36,784 nucleotides of DNA from JAAYCB01 sp012744395 (GTDB taxonomy: Bacteria > Planctomycetota > Planctomycetia > Pirellulales > Thermoguttaceae): contig JAQVNJ010000054.1 in NCBI GenBank assembly GCA_028703175.1, positions 1 to 36,784 of the forward strand, in the 5' to 3' direction. The position numbers and the translations under genes were made by a program. Below, piece by piece: positions 23,871 through 31,550 of the stretch; position 1 is the first letter of the stretch; the number at the start of each line of letters is the position of its first letter. The notes below the pieces were generated by a model, which was not told the origin of the DNA, searched no databases, and saw only the letters and a list, made by a program, of their open reading frames with translations.

Positions 23871-25895
23871 TCAGTCTTGGGGCACCGCCTCAATCAGGAG
23901 GGTTTCCAGGGGATTGAGCTTCAGTTCACACGGCTGGCCGGCGGCGAGCCGTTCGGGCACGCTGCGATCCGCGGCGGACCAGGGGGCCGAAATCCGATAG
24001 GCGGTCCGCGCGTTTGCCGGCAGTTCGAACGCAGCGGCCGGGTCAACCCGGATCGACCGCGGCGCAGCGGCCGGATTCCGCAGCACGAGGAGCCCCTTGC
24101 GGGGCGACCAGGCCGCGTAGCCGTACGGCTCCGCCTTGCCCGGGTCGCCTCCGATCCAGTGTACGTCGACGAGCAGATCGGCATTCTCCCGCGACCAGCG
24201 AGTGCACTCGGCCAGCACGTCCCAACCCTCGGCGGTCATCCGCGAGGGCGTTACGTAGAGCTCTAGCAACTGCGTGCCGCCGGCGAAGGCCATGCGGATC
24301 TCGTCGGCCAGGTCGCCCACGTCGCCGACCATCTTGGCCGCCAGACCCGACTGGGCCTGGCAAAGGCTGACGATCATCAGCGAGTTGAGCGGATAGAGAG
24401 GCGCCCGGTCGACAATCGCTCGTTTGACGAACATGTCGCGGTAGGTGATCGACTGCTGGCGGATCGAGCCGGCGCCGTGGAACCCCAGGTCGGCGCCGTT
24501 CCGCCAGACGGAGTCGCCGTACCAGAGCCAGTAGGGCGAAGGCCACGTGCCGGTGGTAATGCTCAGGTAGACGTCGGGGCGCAGGGCGCGGAGCTCGCGC
24601 GAGAGCTTCAACAGCGCTTCGACGTCGGCGGCCACCTCTTCTCCGGCGCCCGGCACGCCGAGGCCCTGGCCGATGCCGTCGAACTTGAAATAGTTGACGC
24701 CGTAGCTGGTGATCATCTGCTTGCATACGCCGGCAAATCGGGCGTAGTAGGTCGGGCCGGCCAGCGAGAAGCCGCGCGAGTTCGTCTCAAAGCCCTCCTT
24801 GCGCCCGAAAGCCAGCCGGTCGACCTTGCCCTGGCCGTAGCCGCCCCACGGGGAGAGCCAGACGCCGACCGCCGATTTCTGCTTCGCGGCCGCCGCCTGG
24901 TGCGGTGCAAAGCCATTGGGAAAACCGCCGTGAAACTGCCAGAGCGTCTGCGGGTCGTCCCAGCCGTCGTCGAACACGAAGCTGTCGAGCGCCACGCCCC
25001 GCTTTTCGAAGAGCTCGCGGCCGAAATGGTCGATCACCGCCAGGCACCGGGCCTCGTCCATCTTCTGCCCGAAGCCGGCGATGTCCCACCAGGAATTGTA
25101 ATGGAGAAACAAGCGGTAAGGCCGCGCCCGCTCCCTCTCCACGTAATAAAGGAACGCCCGCCGCATCTGGCCCGAGGGCGCAACGCCGATCACCGCTGTC
25201 CGCGACCACGCGTCCGTTATCTCCGGACCGCCGCGGTAGCGGCTGAAACAGGCGATCCGGTCCGGCTCGGCGCGGTTCTCCGCCAGCGGGTGCTCGCAGG
25301 CGAGAAACAGGTTGCCGACGCTCGCGGGCGACCCGCTGACCGTGCCGGCCACCTTGCCCTCGGCGGTGGGAAACTCCAGCACGATCGCGCCGGCCAGGCC
25401 GGCGGGCGACTGCCGGAACGACAGGGCCAATTCGGTGCGGACATAGTTGGACCTGTCGCGGAGCGTCGCCTTCCAAACCACATGGAAGCGGTCGTCGGGC
25501 GATGCGAGCCGCACCACGGCCTGCCAGCCGGCCTCGCGAGCCGACGATTTCGTGCTCTTCTCGTCGGCTTCGAGCCGCACGAGTTCCGGTTTGGCGGCCT
25601 GGCGGAAACTGGAGGCGCCCAGCCGGCTCCCGTCGGCAAGCAGAACGGCGAACGCGTCGCTCCCCGATTTGAACTGCTTGCGGCCGATCCGGTCCTCCAC
25701 CCGCTCCAGGCGAAAATCGCCGTCGGCCGCGGTCCAGGCGACGGCAATCGCGGCGTTTTCCAGGACGAATTCTCCGCCTTCCAGCCGCGCCGCGGCGGCG
25801 CCGGGATCGGGGCCGGGAAAGTCGATCGCCGCGGCCGGCGCGGCCAGCCCCGCCATCATGGCCAATACCGCGGCCAATGGATGCCTTGGTGACAT
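23871..25895 (-). CDS. Secreted clan GH-D-like glycosidase (alpha-galactosidase-like)
   Basis: A 674-residue protein with a signal peptide (MSPRHPLAAVLAMMAGLAAP, cleavage near AAA-IDF). Residues about 25-260 form a beta-rich supersandwich, as in GH36. The TIM barrel follows: DSFVFDDGWDDP (305-314, the DDGW of GH27/GH36), VGVWLSPWGGYG, and NYFKFDGIGQG with Asp406 as the likely nucleophile. A C-terminal beta domain ends near LLIEAVPQ. Clan GH-D enzymes cleave alpha-linked galactose or N-acetylgalactosamine with retention; the exact family and sugar cannot be fixed here. The ATG at 25895 has GGAAAGG about 9 nt upstream. It lies 16 bp after the GH20-like gene and 20 bp before the UROD-like gene, so the three are probably co-transcribed. 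Confidence 0.75.
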   Translation of the reverse strand: MSPRHPLAAVLAMMAGLAAPAAAIDFPGPDPGAAAARLEGGEFVLENAAIAVAWTAADGDFRLERVEDRIGRKQFKSGSDAFAVLLADGSRLGASSFRQAAKPELVRLEADEKSTKSSAREAGWQAVVRLASPDDRFHVVWKATLRDRSNYVRTELALSFRQSPAGLAGAIVLEFPTAEGKVAGTVSGSPASVGNLFLACEHPLAENRAEPDRIACFSRYRGGPEITDAWSRTAVIGVAPSGQMRRAFLYYVERERARPYRLFLHYNSWWDIAGFGQKMDEARCLAVIDHFGRELFEKRGVALDSFVFDDGWDDPQTLWQFHGGFPNGFAPHQAAAAKQKSAVGVWLSPWGGYGQGKVDRLAFGRKEGFETNSRGFSLAGPTYYARFAGVCKQMITSYGVNYFKFDGIGQGLGVPGAGEEVAADVEALLKLSRELRALRPDVYLSITTGTWPSPYWLWYGDSVWRNGADLGFHGAGSIRQQSITYRDMFVKRAIVDRAPLYPLNSLMIVSLCQAQSGLAAKMVGDVGDLADEIRMAFAGGTQLLELYVTPSRMTAEGWDVLAECTRWSRENADLLVDVHWIGGDPGKAEPYGYAAWSPRKGLLVLRNPAAAPRSIRVDPAAAFELPANARTAYRISAPWSAADRSVPERLAAGQPCELKLNPLETLLIEAVPQD

Positions 25896-25911
25896 GCTTG
25901 CGCCTTTCCAG

Positions 25912-28314
25912 TTACTCGAACGTGATCTCGCGAATGATCAACCAGAAACGCTGGGCCTCGTTTGCACGCAGCCTGAGGGCGTTGATCTTCTCAGCCGGCA
26001 GGGTGGTTTCCACCCGGGCGGCGCCGAGCTCGGCGAGCTTCGTCCACGTTCCATTTTCCAACCGGACTTCGAGCACGCCGTTGTGGACATACTCCTGTTG
26101 ATAGCGGCTCGTGCCCAGCAGGATCGTGACCTTCTTCAGTCCCGCCGGCTCGTCCAGCAAGAGGGTGAAATGATCCCCGGCCTCCAGGCCGCGGTTCGAC
26201 CAGTAGAACGTCTCCGGGTCGCCGTCGCAGGCGAACTCGGCGTAGTAGTCCTGGTAGTTTCCGAGCGACGACTCGATTCGGCCGGGCCGCGAAAGCCTCT
26301 CCGGTTTGGCCCAGAGTCGCAGCCCCAACTCAGCGGCATCGGGCAGCGGCTCGCCCTCTTCGAGCGCTTCGCGGGCCGCCGCCAGCCGCCCGGCGAGCGC
26401 GTCGCATCGGGCGATCGCCTGGTCGTAGCGGGCGAGCGACCAATCGAGCGCGTAGGGCTTGTTTTCCCGTTCCCAAAGCGCCTGCCACCGCGCGCGGAGC
26501 CTGCGAAACGCCTCGCCGGTTCGACTCGCGGCGGCGGCCGCGCGATCGAGCCGGGCGGCGGCCGGCGCGCCTCCCGTTCGCGCTTCCTCATAGGCCAACG
26601 CCGCGCTGACACGGTCGATCTGGCCTTGGTAGTGCTGCCGCAGCCGCTCGGCGCCGAAGCGGACTGGATCGACCAGATCGGCATCGGCCCTGGCCCCCGC
26701 GCGGCAGGCATCGAGATGCCCGATCGCCTTTTCGATGACTCTCAGGCAGTCCTCGGCCTGCGTCTGGTCATCGCGGCGGACCAGCCCGCTCGGCGTTTCC
26801 CAAAAAGTCCGGTTCGGCAGCCCGCAGAATCGGCTGTCGGAAAGAAGCCGGATCGCCCGGCCGAACTCGTCGCCGGGCTCGCCGAAGAGCACCGCGCCGA
26901 TCCGCCGGTCGAAATCTTCCCGCGCGGTCTGCGAGGCGTTCCAGGCGCACTCGGCGCCCCAGGCGAAGCCGTACCAGTTGGGCGCGTTGAGATTCTCGCC
27001 GTCGTCGTCCCACGACGTGTTGAGCATCCCGATCGCGCCGTGCCGGGCCCCATCGCGGACGAAGTTGCGGATGTTCGTCGAGGCTGCGCGAAAGTCGGGC
27101 AGCACCCGGCTCCAGTTGTTCACGCCCGGGCAGACGAAGAATTCATAGCCCGAGGCGGCAAACGGGAGAATCTGGTCTTCAAAGCTGTCGCGGGCGGCGT
27201 AGCCCCAGGTGAGCATGACGACGTCCTTGGGAATCTCGGCAAGCTTGTCGGGATGCTTCAGAATGATATCGCCCCACATCATCATCCGCTTGCCGTACTT
27301 GCCGTGCACCAGGTCGTAGACGCGGCGAATGTGCCGCACGTAGACCGCGCCGGGGCCGATCTTGTCGGCCAGGGCCTTCGACGGCCCGCGCGTCCCCAGG
27401 CCCCACGTCTCGTCGCAGCAGACGTTGAACATCTCGAAGGGGAGGATCGGCAGCACCTCGGAATACAGGTCGTCGAGCAGCGCGTAGGTGCCCTCCTTGG
27501 CGGGCGAAAGGGTCCGGTCGTCTTCCTTCAAGGCGGCGTATTCCGGGTGCGCCAGCGCGTGCTGCATGTGGGCGAACGACTGCTGGTTGCCGAGAATCCC
27601 GATCCCCAGCGGCCGGCCATGCTCGACCAGCGCGGCCAGCTCCTCGGCACTCAGCGATCCGTCCTTCGGACCGAGCAGCGGGTGTTTCTTGAAGGCGAAC
27701 TGGCTCTGCATGTAATAGGTGAACAGGTTGAGCTTGAGCCGCGCGCCGCGGGCCAGGTCGCGCTGCAACTGGGAGAGCTTCGTGCTCGGGCCGCGGGTGA
27801 TGTCGTCCTGGAAGGCCCGCCAGCGGATGCTCGGCCAATCGCGGACCACCAGGCAGGGAATCGCGCCGTCGCGGCGGTTGGCGCGGACGAGCTGCGCGAG
27901 CGTCGCCAGGCCGTGAACGAGGCCAGCGGGCTGCTTGGCCCCAACCACTGCCGCCTCGGGCGCGACCGACAGCGCGTAGTCTTCGCCGCCGGCTTCCGGG
28001 CGGAGGCTCGGCGGCGGGCCGCACCGGCCGCCGGCCGGCATCAGCCGGGCGACCGGCTCTCTGCCGCCGCTGAGCCGTAACGCCGGCGGCGCGAGCCCGA
28101 GGCGCCGGAACTCTTCCAGCAGGAAGGCCTCCGCGGCGTGCCGGGCCGTCTCGGGAACCTCGACGACAAGCGGCCGTTCGAGGCGGAAGGCCCCGGCGCT
28201 GATCTCCACGTGCTTCGGAAAGGGGACCAGCCGCAGCAATGCCGCGTCATCGGCCAGAGCAGACGTGGCCGCCAAGATCGCCGCCGCGGCGGAGACCGAA
28301 AAAGCACCCTGCAT
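25912..28314 (-). CDS. Secreted GH20-like beta-N-acetylhexosaminidase with C-terminal binding module
   Basis: An 800-residue protein with a signal peptide (hydrophobic to about residue 20, ending ALA). Residues about 25-155 match the non-catalytic GH20b domain that precedes GH20 barrels. The barrel starts at RWRAFQDDITRGPST (164-178) and carries the Asp-Glu pair in FNVCCDETWG (D301-E302), the hallmark of substrate-assisted GH20 catalysis. A helical, Arg/Ala-rich region (about 540-660) leads to a C-terminal discoidin/CBM32-like beta sandwich (about 670-800, with CDGDPETFYWSNRG). Removal of terminal N-acetylhexosamine is the family activity; a different beta-hexoside is possible. The ATG at 28314 has GGAGGGG at 7-nt spacing. 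It is the first gene of the operon, with a good promoter just upstream. Confidence 0.8.
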   Translation of the reverse strand: MQGAFSVSAAAAILAATSALADDAALLRLVPFPKHVEISAGAFRLERPLVVEVPETARHAAEAFLLEEFRRLGLAPPALRLSGGREPVARLMPAGGRCGPPPSLRPEAGGEDYALSVAPEAAVVGAKQPAGLVHGLATLAQLVRANRRDGAIPCLVVRDWPSIRWRAFQDDITRGPSTKLSQLQRDLARGARLKLNLFTYYMQSQFAFKKHPLLGPKDGSLSAEELAALVEHGRPLGIGILGNQQSFAHMQHALAHPEYAALKEDDRTLSPAKEGTYALLDDLYSEVLPILPFEMFNVCCDETWGLGTRGPSKALADKIGPGAVYVRHIRRVYDLVHGKYGKRMMMWGDIILKHPDKLAEIPKDVVMLTWGYAARDSFEDQILPFAASGYEFFVCPGVNNWSRVLPDFRAASTNIRNFVRDGARHGAIGMLNTSWDDDGENLNAPNWYGFAWGAECAWNASQTAREDFDRRIGAVLFGEPGDEFGRAIRLLSDSRFCGLPNRTFWETPSGLVRRDDQTQAEDCLRVIEKAIGHLDACRAGARADADLVDPVRFGAERLRQHYQGQIDRVSAALAYEEARTGGAPAAARLDRAAAAASRTGEAFRRLRARWQALWERENKPYALDWSLARYDQAIARCDALAGRLAAAREALEEGEPLPDAAELGLRLWAKPERLSRPGRIESSLGNYQDYYAEFACDGDPETFYWSNRGLEAGDHFTLLLDEPAGLKKVTILLGTSRYQQEYVHNGVLEVRLENGTWTKLAELGAARVETTLPAEKINALRLRANEAQRFWLIIREITFE

Positions 28315-28396
28315 CGCAGTACCCCTCCACGGATCGCCGGCCGGTGTTGACGGGAACATCGCCTGCCGGAATGCCAGAAGCCCTCGACCGCGCGGC

Positions 28397-28425
28397 ATTC
28401 TAGCACGCGGCTCGGACGCCGGCAA
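28397..28425 (-). promoter_or_regulatory. Candidate promoter of the GH20-led operon
   Basis: On the minus strand TTGCCG (28420-28425), a 17-bp spacer ending TGC, and TAGAAT (28397-28402) make a -35 with 4 of 6 matches and an extended -10 with 5 of 6. The start would be near 28390, 76 nt before the ATG at 28314. The same 8-mer CTAGAATG occurs before apt. Confidence 0.5.
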
Positions 28426-28472
28426 ACTCTCCCCGCAGACCGCGGCAAGGCCATGCCCTGGATCGCGGCTGC

Positions 28473-28501
28473 TTGCAGCCCGCACGGGCGTCCGCTAGGC
28501 T
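28473..28501 (+). promoter_or_regulatory. Possible promoter of the GH5-like gene
   Basis: TTGCAG (28473-28478) and TAGGCT (28496-28501) are 17 bp apart on the plus strand and would start transcription about 44 nt before the ATG at 28552. Each box matches only 3 of 6 positions, so support is mainly from position. Confidence 0.25.
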
Positions 28502-28551
28502 ACGGGGAAGGTTTGGTCGAGGGGGCCCGGGCGCGAACAGGGAGAACACCG

Positions 28552-31170
28552 ATGATTCCACGATTGCTGCTTTTCTCTGCCATCGTCTGGGCGGGAGGCG
28601 TGGGGCTGGCGGGCGAGGGGCCTGCCCAGACGCCGGGCGAATTCCCCTTCGTAATTTCGTATGACGCCCCGGACAACGTGACCAACGCCTCCAGCTGGCT
28701 GCCCAAGCCGGCTGGCGGGAGCGGTTTTGTCCGGGTAAAGGAGGGGCGGCTAACCACCGACGCGGGCCCGATCCGCTTCTGGGCGACGAATCTCTGCTTC
28801 GACGCCTGCTTCCCCAGCCACGAGGAGGCCCAGCGGGTCGCCGCGCGGCTCGCCCGGCTCGGCATCAACTGCGTGCGGATGCACCACATGGACTCGCGGT
28901 CGATCTGGGGCAAGAGCCCGAACAAGACGATCATCGACCCCGAGCGGCTCGAACTGTTGGACTATCTGATCTACCAGCTTAAAGAGCACGGCATTTACAC
29001 GAACATCAACCTGCACGTCTCGCGGTCGCTGGGCGATGCCGAAGGCTTTCCGCACGCCGACCGGCGGCCGAACTACGACAAGGGGATCGGCAACTTTGAA
29101 CCGCGGATGATCGAGCTCCAGAAGAAGTACGCCCGCGATCTGCTCACGCACGTGAATCCCTACACGAAGACGGCCTATTGCGATGAGCCGGCCATCGCGA
29201 TGGTCGAAATCAGCAATGAAGACGCCCTGTTCGACATCTGGAACCGGGGCAACCTGGACGACCTGCCGGAGCCCTACGCGGCGACGTACCGCGGACTCTG
29301 GAACGCCTGGCTCGAAAAGAAGTATGCCACCACCGAGCGGCTCAAGGAGGTCTGGAACGCTGGCTCGGCGCCGCTTCAAGGCGAATTGCTCGCCGATCCC
29401 GACTTCCGCCAGCCGCTCGGCAGGGCCTGGTCGGTGCAGACCGACAGCGAGTCGGAAGTCGACGTGGCGGTCACCGAAGGCGGGCCCGAGGGCCGGCCCG
29501 TGCTGCGGCTGGAAATCAAGAAGATGGGGCGCGAGGCGTGGATTCCCCAGATCTGGCACGCCGGCCTGGCGGTCAAGAAGGACCGGCCCTACACGGTGGC
29601 CGGATACGTGCGAGCCAGCGAGCCGCGGCAGGTCGGCATCAACTGCATGATGGACCACGAACCCTGGCAGCGCGTGGGGCTTTCGGGCAGGCTCAGCGCG
29701 GCGGACGAGTGGAAGCGATTCCAGGTGACCTTCGTCGCCGAAGCGGACGAGCCCAGCGCGCGGGTCTCCTTCTCCGGGTTCCAGCCGGGAGTGTACGAGT
29801 TCTCGGGGGTTTCCTGCCGGCCGGGGGGGATCGTCGGCTTGCCCCCGGATGAACGGCTCGAGGATGCGAGCGTGGCCGTCGTCCCGCGGGGCAACATCAA
29901 CGTGACCCCGGCCGCCAAGAGCGACTTTGTCGATTTCCTCTGGGACACCGAGCGCGACTACTGGTGGGGGATGCACCGCTTCCTCAAGGACGACTTGAAG
30001 GTCCGTTCGATCGTTTCGGGCACCCAGTTGAGCTATAGTCCGGTGCATGTCCAGGCGGGGCTCGACTATATCGATGCCCACTCCTACTGGCACCACCCGG
30101 TGTTCCCCGGCCGGCCTTGGGATTCGGCGAACTGGTACGTTCGCAACTTCGCGCTGGTCAACGCGGCGGATGGGGGCACGCTCGCCCGCCTGGCGGCGCG
30201 GCGCGTGGCCGGGATGGCCTACACGGTCAGTGAATACAACCACCCGGACCCCAACTTCTACGCGGCCGAGGGCTTTCCGATGATCGCCGCCTTCGGCCGG
30301 TTTCAGAAGTGGGACGGCATCTTCTCGTTCACCTACTCCCACAGCCGGGATTTCGAGCCCCGCAGGCTCAGCGGCTACTTCGACATCAAGGGCCAGACGG
30401 CGAAGATCGCCCACGGCATTGCCTGCGCCGCCCTCTTCCTCCGCGGCGACGCCGACGAAGCGAAGGCGGCGATCGCGGCCGATTTGCCGCCCGAGGCGGA
30501 ACGCCAGATGCTCCACAAGACGCTCACCGCGTGGCGCCTGACGGCCGACAACCTCGGCCTTGGTCTGACCGAATCGATGCGGCACGCCGTCGCCCTGAAC
30601 CTCGATCCGAAGGTAAAGAACGCGCTGCCATCGCCTTCCGAGGAGTCGAGGCAAATCACCTCGGACACCGGCCAACTCCGCTGGGACTGGAGCATCCCGG
30701 ACGCCGGAACCTTCATCGCCGACACGCCGCGGACCAAGGTTTTCACCGGGTTTGTCCGCGGCCGGCCGTTCTCCTTGGGCGACATCGAATTGAAGATCGA
30801 GCGGGCAAGGCTCGACTGGGCCACGGTCACGATCACGGCGATGGACGGGCCCGACCTCCGCTCGCCGGGCCGGATTCTGCTGGTGGCGACCGGAGAGGTG
30901 AAGAACACGGGGGCGCGAATCGAGGACCTCGGCGGAGGGCGGATCACGCTGGGCAACCGCTGGGGCAGTGCGCCGATTCTCTGCGAGGGGATCGGGGCGC
31001 GGGTCGCGCTGCCGGTCGACGCGGCAAGGGTCCGGCTCTACGCGCTCGACGAGGCGGGCAACCGCCGCACGGCGATCCCCGTGGCCGAACGCGGCGGCCG
31101 CGCCCTGCTGGCCATCGGACCGCAATACACGACCGTCTGGTACGAGATCGAGATCGTGCCGCAGCCCTAG
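28552..31170 (+). CDS. Secreted GH5-like glycoside hydrolase with internal carbohydrate-binding domain
   Basis: An 872-residue protein with a signal peptide (MIPRLLLFSAIVWAGGVGLA). The ATG at 28552 follows GGGAGA at about 7 nt; the frame opens earlier (28453) but without a signal sequence. The clan GH-A barrel begins about residue 75 (RFWATNLCFD, then LARLGINCVRMHHMD). The acid/base is the Glu of the NE pair in VEISNED (E223) and the nucleophile is most likely E561 in YTVSEYNHPD. Between them, about residues 280-460, an inserted beta sandwich resembles a CBM4/9-type binding domain (YTVAGYVRASEPRQVGI). After the barrel comes a beta-rich tail. Retaining hydrolysis of a beta-linked polysaccharide is the family expectation; the substrate is unknown. 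It diverges from the GH20-led operon, so both may answer to the same signal. Confidence 0.82.
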   Translation: MIPRLLLFSAIVWAGGVGLAGEGPAQTPGEFPFVISYDAPDNVTNASSWLPKPAGGSGFVRVKEGRLTTDAGPIRFWATNLCFDACFPSHEEAQRVAARLARLGINCVRMHHMDSRSIWGKSPNKTIIDPERLELLDYLIYQLKEHGIYTNINLHVSRSLGDAEGFPHADRRPNYDKGIGNFEPRMIELQKKYARDLLTHVNPYTKTAYCDEPAIAMVEISNEDALFDIWNRGNLDDLPEPYAATYRGLWNAWLEKKYATTERLKEVWNAGSAPLQGELLADPDFRQPLGRAWSVQTDSESEVDVAVTEGGPEGRPVLRLEIKKMGREAWIPQIWHAGLAVKKDRPYTVAGYVRASEPRQVGINCMMDHEPWQRVGLSGRLSAADEWKRFQVTFVAEADEPSARVSFSGFQPGVYEFSGVSCRPGGIVGLPPDERLEDASVAVVPRGNINVTPAAKSDFVDFLWDTERDYWWGMHRFLKDDLKVRSIVSGTQLSYSPVHVQAGLDYIDAHSYWHHPVFPGRPWDSANWYVRNFALVNAADGGTLARLAARRVAGMAYTVSEYNHPDPNFYAAEGFPMIAAFGRFQKWDGIFSFTYSHSRDFEPRRLSGYFDIKGQTAKIAHGIACAALFLRGDADEAKAAIAADLPPEAERQMLHKTLTAWRLTADNLGLGLTESMRHAVALNLDPKVKNALPSPSEESRQITSDTGQLRWDWSIPDAGTFIADTPRTKVFTGFVRGRPFSLGDIELKIERARLDWATVTITAMDGPDLRSPGRILLVATGEVKNTGARIEDLGGGRITLGNRWGSAPILCEGIGARVALPVDAARVRLYALDEAGNRRTAIPVAERGGRALLAIGPQYTTVWYEIEIVPQP

Positions 31171-31550
31171 TGCCGCCGGAGGCAGGGTGAATGATCCGTT
31201 GCTGGCTGATCGGTCTGGGGTTTGCTCGTCTTGTTGGCTGGTCGGAATGCGGCTACAGCGTCTGGGATGCCAGCCTTGGCAGAGCGAGTGGCGACCGCCG
31301 CGCCGAGCGGGAGTTCTGGGCGGCAGTTGCCGAGGGGCGCACCCCGAGGCTGCGGGTCGCCGGCCGCCCGGCGGCTTGCCGGGATGCATGGAGGGCCCAG
31401 GCCAACCCCGTCGAGCAGGTGGTAGCTCCGGTCGACAACGAATCGCAAGAAGGCTAATCTAGTTGAGTCGGTCTGGGGTTCTCTTGCGGGCGACCCGCCG
31501 AGGCCTTGGACTTTGATCCCCCAAGAGGCCGATCGCGCACGAGGTGAACG
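31171..31550. other. Gap between the GH5-like and HEAT genes, with a doubtful 88-codon frame
   Basis: No confident gene lies in these 380 bp. The 88-codon frame listed separately is the only candidate. CCTTGGCAGAGCGA (31274-31287) also occurs at 8359-8372 in the other repeat-rich intergenic stretch, suggesting dispersed repeat sequence. No promoter with both boxes was found for the HEAT gene. Confidence 0.4.
31191..31457 (+). CDS. Doubtful 88-residue hypothetical protein
   Basis: The ATG at 31191 has an excellent GGAGG 8 nt upstream and lies 20 bp after the GH5-like stop, as a real gene would. The product (MIRCWLIGLGFARLVGWSEC...) has a short hydrophobic start, then an Arg/Ala-rich stretch with no motif recognised. 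Against it, other frames are equally open, the region shares a 14-mer with a non-coding stretch near 8360, and composition is like translated GC-rich spacer. It could be real, a relic, or chance. Confidence 0.25.
   Translation: MIRCWLIGLGFARLVGWSECGYSVWDASLGRASGDRRAEREFWAAVAEGRTPRLRVAGRPAACRDAWRAQANPVEQVVAPVDNESQEG

Noticed and set aside
28750..31389. 879-codon minus-strand frame opposite the GH5-like gene
   Set aside because: The plus strand has a signal peptide, catalytic motifs and a ribosome-binding site; the antisense product is Arg/Gly/Asp-rich with no recognisable fold.
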